Shown here piece by piece: positions 59,358-64,000 of a stretch of DNA of 64,000 nucleotides (its first letter is position 1; each line of letters opens with the position of its first letter). Origin of the DNA: Sipunculus nudus. Lineage: Eukaryota > Annelida > Sipuncula > Golfingiida > Sipunculidae. A program made the position numbers and the translations under genes. The DNA lies in assembly GCA_026874595.1 (NCBI GenBank), contig CM049309.1, positions 25,423,033 to 25,487,032 on the forward strand. Reading direction: 5' to 3'. The notes below the pieces were generated by a model. It was given only the letters and a program-made list of their open reading frames with translations. It was not told the origin of the DNA and ran no database searches.

Positions 59358-60265
59358 AAAAGACAAAACTAGAAAAGTTCATGACTCCATTTTATGGACC
59401 TGTGCTGATCAGAGTCCGAGTACAGCTTACAGTAAGTTATTGCAATAAGGAATTCAAAGAAGTATGTCAGATTGAGGTCATGTGATTTATCCTTTAAAAA
59501 AGGCCCCAGTACTGGTCTGTACCACAGTTGTCAGAAGCTGAAATGAGGCCACTGCTTGTGATTTGCAGCTCTGCTAGCTCAGCTTTCCTGACTGATTTAT
59601 TTACCTATCAAGGGGGTAAATTACGGGTCAGTTATGCCAGTCTACAGATGATCATTATATAATATAAAATTGTGGTAAAAAAAATTTACAGCTTCACAAA
59701 TGTTAGTCTTTTCAAATGTGAGAATTTTCTGAACATTAATTTAGGACTCTCCTGGGAGAGGATCTGTTAATCTTTAATCCCAAGTGAGATAGACAAAAGG
59801 CTGCAGTCATACACTATAACCTTCCTATTTACATTGCTTGAGCCTCACTCTAGGTATGTCCATCTCTTCCAGCTCAGTTCTGATTGTCCTATGCCAGGTT
59901 GTACTGGGGCATCCTTTAATCATTTGCCAACTAGAGTCCTCCTGAGTGCTACCTTTGGGATACAAAGTTAATCCATTGTAAGCAAGTCATTCCAAATTAA
60001 AACCTGTTTATATTATATACATTATCAAATGAATTGTTTTGAGCATTTTAATAAACAACCCGGCCTGTAACATCTTCATGGTCAAGTTTTGTACACTTAA
60101 TTAATGATACTGAAGTAACATAATTTAACATATTAAAAACAAATGCGAGAAATTAAGCTGGGCTTGATCATAATTCATATCACAAAGTTTATTTTTCTTA
60201 TAAAAAACTTCCTGATTCTTACAGGCTTCTCTTTGATTCAGCAACAACCTTCTCAGTGCCTGAAA
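59358..60265. other. Non-repetitive stretch, no gene recognised
   Basis: AT-rich sequence between the family 2 terminus and the 41-bp array. No gene or repeat boundary supported. Confidence 0.45.
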
Positions 60266-62355
60266 CAAACTGAAAATCTCCTGGTCTTTATTGTTATTTC
60301 CAACAACAATCTGAAAATCTCCTGGTCTTTATTGTTATTTCCAACAACAATCTGAAAATCTCCTGGTCTTTATTGTTATTTCCAACAACAATCTGAAAAT
60401 CTCCTGTTCTTTGTTGTTATTTCCAACAACAATCTGAAAATCTCCTGGTCTTTATTGTTATTTCCAACAACAATCTGAAAATCACCTCCTGGTCTTTATT
60501 GTTATTTCCAACAACAATCTGAAAATCTCCTGGTCTTAATTGTCATTTCCAACAACAATCTGAAAATCTCCTGGTCTTTATTGTTATTTCCAACAACAAT
60601 CTGAAAATCTCCTGGTCTTTATTGCTATTTCCAACAACAACCTGAAAATCTCCTGGTCTTAATTGTTATTTCCAACAACAATCTGAAAATCTCCTGGTCT
60701 TTATTGTTATTTCCAACAACAATCTGAAAATCTCCTGGTCTTCATTGTTATTTCCAACAACAATCTGAAAATCTCCTGGTCTTCATTGTTATTTCCAACA
60801 ACAATCTGAAAATCTCCTGGTCTTTATTGTTATTTCCAACAACAATCTGAAAATCTCCTGGTCTTTATTGTTATTTCCAACAACAACCTGAAAATCTCCT
60901 GGTCTTTATTGTTATTTCCAACAACAATCTGAAAATCTCCTGGTCTTTATTGTTATTTCCAACAACAATCTGAAAATCTCCTGGTCTTCATTGTTATTTC
61001 CAACAACAATCTGAAAATCTCCTGGTCTTTATTGTTATTTCCAACAACAATCTGAAAATCTCCTGGTCTTTATTGTTATTTCCAACAACAATCTGAAAAT
61101 CTCCTGGTCTTTATTGTTATTTCCAACAACAATCTGAAAATCTCCTGGTCTTTATTGTTATTTCCAACAACAATCTGAAAATCTCCTGGTCTTTATTGTT
61201 ATTTCCAACAACAATCTGAAAATCTCCTGGTCTGTATTGTTATTTCCAACAACAATCTGAAAATCTCCTGGTCTTTATTGTTATTTCCAACAACAATCTG
61301 AAAATCTCCTGGTCTTTATTGTTATTTCCAACAACCATCTGAAAATCTCCTGGTCTTTATTGTTATTTCCAACAACCATCTGAAAATCTCCTGGTCTGTA
61401 TTGTTATTTCCAACAACAATCTGAAAATCTCCTGGTCTGTATTGTTATTTCCAACAACAATCTGAAAATCTCCTGGTCTGTATTGTTATTTCCAACAACA
61501 ATCTGAAAATCTCCTGGTCTTTATTGTTATTTCCAACAACAATCTGAAAATCTCCTGGTCTTTATTGTTATTTCCAACAACCATCTGAAAATCTCCTGGT
61601 CTTTATTGTTATTTCCAACAACCATCAGAAAATCTCCTGGTCTTTATTGCTAATTCCAACAACAATCTGAAAATCTCCTGGTCTTTATTGCTATTTCCAA
61701 CAACAATCTGAAAATCTCCTGGTCTTTATCGTTATTTCCAACAACAATCTGAAAATCTCCTGGTCTTTATTGCTATTTTCAACAACAATCTGAAAATCTC
61801 CTGGTCTTTATTGCTATTTCCAACAACAATCTGAAAATCTCCTGGTCTTTATTGCTATTTCCAACAACCATCTGAAAATCTCCTGGTCTTTATTGCTATT
61901 TCCAACAACAATCTGAAAATCTCCTGGTCTTTATTGCTATTTCCAACAACTATCTGAAAATCTCCTGGTCTTTATTGCTATTTCCAACAACAATCTGAAA
62001 ATCTCCTGGTCTTTATTGCTATTTCCAACAACAATCTGAAAATCTCCTGGTCTTTATTGCTATTTCCAACAACAATCTGAAAATCTCCTGGTCTTTATTG
62101 CTATTTCCAACAACAATCTGAAAATCTCCTGGTCTTTATTGTTATTTCCAACAACAATCTGAAAATCTCCTGGTCTTTATTGCTATTTCCAACAACAATC
62201 TGAAAATCTCCTGGTCTTTATTGTTATTTCCAACAACAAACTGAAAATCTCCTTGTCTTTATTGTTATTTCCAACAACAATCTGAAAATCTCCTTGTCTT
62301 TATTGTTATTTCCAACAACAAACTGAAAATCTCCTTGTCTTTAATGCTATTTCCA
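60266..62355 (+). repeat. 41-bp tandem array, about 51 copies
   Basis: CTGAAAATCTCCTGG recurs every 41 bp from 60,270. Units are nearly identical, with scattered single-base variants and one 4-bp insertion near 60,483. Variants cluster: ATTGCTATTT units dominate about 61,640-62,220, CAACAACCATC units occur at about 61,335-61,625, and CTCCTTGTC units lie at the right edge. The unit length is not a multiple of three and no frame runs through. Confidence 0.97.
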
Positions 62356-62927
62356 CATATTTTCCTGCCATGGTAGGTAATGGCCACCTTGTGTTTTTTG
62401 TGGGAGTGTGTGTGTAATTTCTGACTTGTCTCAGTGATTTCTATTACTCAGACCCCCAGTGGTGCCCCTAGAAGAGATGCCTTCCAACTGACGTAAGCCT
62501 CTTGTTTGTCTGTTTAGCAGAGACAAAGGCATGCTGAATCCAATGTAATGACCAGCTTATAACCTAATGACTACAGATCTAAATTAGTTTTGTCATGATT
62601 AAAGGCACATGCAGCATTATTAGTATTTATTTAATCTTTTCCCGCCAATAAGGTCTATTATGTAACCTGTTGATACCAAATGATGCAAATTTCTACCCAT
62701 GGCCTATGTTGTCACTATGTACATATGGGTTTCAGTGCATCCAAGATAGACTTAAAATTTTGGACTTGGTAATTAATTAGTTATCAGTGATGTGACATTT
62801 TGCAGAATGTTAACAATATCATCTGAATTTCCACATACAGAAATTTTACATAACCAAGATTTTATTGGGAAAGACGAGATTTAATTTTTTTATCTGGAAA
62901 TGGTCGTAAAATCTCATTTTAAAAAAA
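62356..62927. other. Non-repetitive stretch, no gene recognised
   Basis: Contains a short GT tract at about 62,407-62,414. No coding or element boundary found. Confidence 0.45.
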
Positions 62928-63564
62928 TTGCTCATATCTCAGGAGTGAATCAATTTATTGGTCTGAAATTTGGCATATACATCCTTCTTGGAGAGTTTTC
63001 TTACAGACAAGACAGGTGGTGCCATCTTCCTTCCCTTTTACTTAAAATACATTAATGCCCTTTTCACAGGAGTGACTTGCTGTAATGGCCTGAAATTGTG
63101 CATGTCTATAGATCTTATATACCTCCATCTTGTATTCAAGACTGGTGGCGCCATCAGCAATTTTTTTTATGGTGCATCCATCTGTCTGTTTGCTTTAAGA
63201 AAAATCACCCATATCTGAGGAGTGGATGGATATATCAGCCAGAAATTTTGGCATGTTTAACCGTCTTGGAAAGCTTTGTTGTAGACCAAACAGGTGGCAC
63301 CACCTGCTGTTCTGTTTTTATAGAATACATTGTTGCAATTTTCTCGGTTAGTGGAATTGGTGTCTCAGCCTGAAATCTTGCATGGTGTATCCATCAGTGA
63401 TCTGTTTTTGGTAAAAATTGCACATGTATGAAGAATTTAAATGGCAACACTCATGCCACAAATTTGAAGTCATGTCGTGTCAGGAACATTCCATTCATTA
63501 TTTTACCCATGCCTCTGTATTATGGCAGATACAAGTAGTCGCTTGTCCACTACCCGTATTCTAG
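62928..63564 (+). mobile_element. Family 1 element, copy H (5' truncated, old)
   Basis: It ends with a decayed ATIR (GGCAGATAC), hairpin GTAGTCGCTTGTCCACTAC and CCGTATTCTAG at 63,564 before TT. Modules carry decayed palindromes (GGTGGTGCCATC at about 63,014, GGTGGCGCCATC at about 63,145, GGTGGCACCACC at about 63,293). The interior is strongly diverged from copies A and G while the 3' hairpin is largely kept. Confidence 0.75.
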
Positions 63565-63880
63565 TTTTAAGGGTACTTCTAAAAGCTGGAATAAAAATAT
63601 TACAAGAGCTTAAAAGATTACAATACCTTATTAGCACTTTGTTGACATGTACACATGAGGAACAAATCTTGAGATACTGGTACCATCATTATGAGTGACA
63701 GTTCAAAGTTCTTCCATGTCAGAGACCAGTTATTGATTTCAACATCAGGTTAACTGATTCCATCAAATGGTTAATAATCACATTAAACAGGTTATTAAGA
63801 TATAAACCTTTGACAATAACTGTAACTGTATTACAAGATTTTTGTTGATTGCAAGTGTCCATCAGGCTGCTGTCATTTTT
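63565..63880. other. Spacer, nothing recognised
   Basis: AT-rich sequence between a family 1 terminus and a family 6 start. Confidence 0.45.
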
Positions 63881-64000
63881 AGCGAACCTGTGAGCTTATG
63901 CGATGGTGTGGCGTCATCTGGCGTCCGTCGGCCGTCGTCTGTTGTCCGGCGTCTGTACGTTAACCCATACTATCTTTAAAACGGCAAGAGGTAGCATCAC
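63881..64000 (+). mobile_element. Family 6 element, 5' end (cut by window end)
   Basis: AGCGAACCTGTGAGCTTATG followed by GGCGTCCGTCGGCCGTCGTC and GTTAACCCATACTATCTTTA matches the starts at 39,077 and 40,436. The body continues outside the window. Confidence 0.7.

Noticed and set aside
60266-62355. CRISPR-like array (41-bp period)
   Set aside because: The whole 41-bp unit is conserved, so there are no variable spacers.

Overview
The window reads as non-coding, AT-rich nuclear DNA from a marine mollusc, most likely a bivalve. This rests on the repeat vocabulary: many copies of elements that open with AGCTCAGCTGACT, carry a (TCCG)n/(GTCC)n microsatellite just inside the 5' end and close with GACCCATGGGTC, plus tandem modules built round GGTGGCGCCACC. 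This style of repeat is familiar from bivalve genomes, but the species cannot be fixed from the sequence alone. I found no convincing host exon, tRNA or rRNA. The only clear protein-coding trace is a broken reverse transcriptase of a LINE near 48.6-49.2 kb. The many short open frames are otherwise chance frames, most of them inside repeats.

Most of the window is a nested deposit of non-autonomous elements that look like rolling-circle (Helitron2/Helentron-type) derivatives. I separate six families. Family 1 has GTATCCGCC ends, a terminal hairpin GTAGTCGCTTGTCGACTAC and a CTAG|T end; about nine copies lie on both strands. Family 2 has AGCTCAGCTGA ends and a GACCCATGGGTC terminus; about a dozen copies. 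Family 3 starts with TAGCCC and has one copy. Family 4 has GTATCCC ends and a TGGCACCTGCGGTGCCA hairpin; one full copy plus stray modules. Family 5 has ATGCCCCCGCC ends and a GTGTCGTTCCGACAC hairpin; one copy. Family 6 starts with AGCGAACCTGTGAGC; three 5' ends. Families 1, 2, 4 and 5 share one plan: a foldback at the 5' end, tandem modules inside, a short inverted copy of the 5' end near the 3' end, a 3' palindrome, and a T-rich boundary without target duplication. Several insertions can be dated relative to each other because the interrupted host element is recognisable on both sides.

Two DNA elements of other kinds are nested in family 2 copies. One is a 1.9-kb foldback element with inverted arms of 400 bp or more (14.2-16.1 kb). 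The other is a 1.56-kb TA-flanked element with 25-bp perfect inverted repeats (33.0-34.6 kb), whose empty site is preserved in a paralogue at 55.2 kb.

Five substantial tandem arrays interrupt this background: a ~300-bp dimeric repeat (0.2-1.1 kb), a 62-bp satellite (16.65-19.57 kb), a 90-bp repeat that stays open as a 30-residue protein repeat on the minus strand (22.2-23.5 kb), a 69-bp repeat (24.15-24.65 kb) and a 41-bp repeat (60.27-62.35 kb). The longest stretches with no recognisable element are 24.65-28.3, 29.5-30.6, 37.5-38.6 and 45.6-48.6 kb. They could be intron or intergenic DNA.
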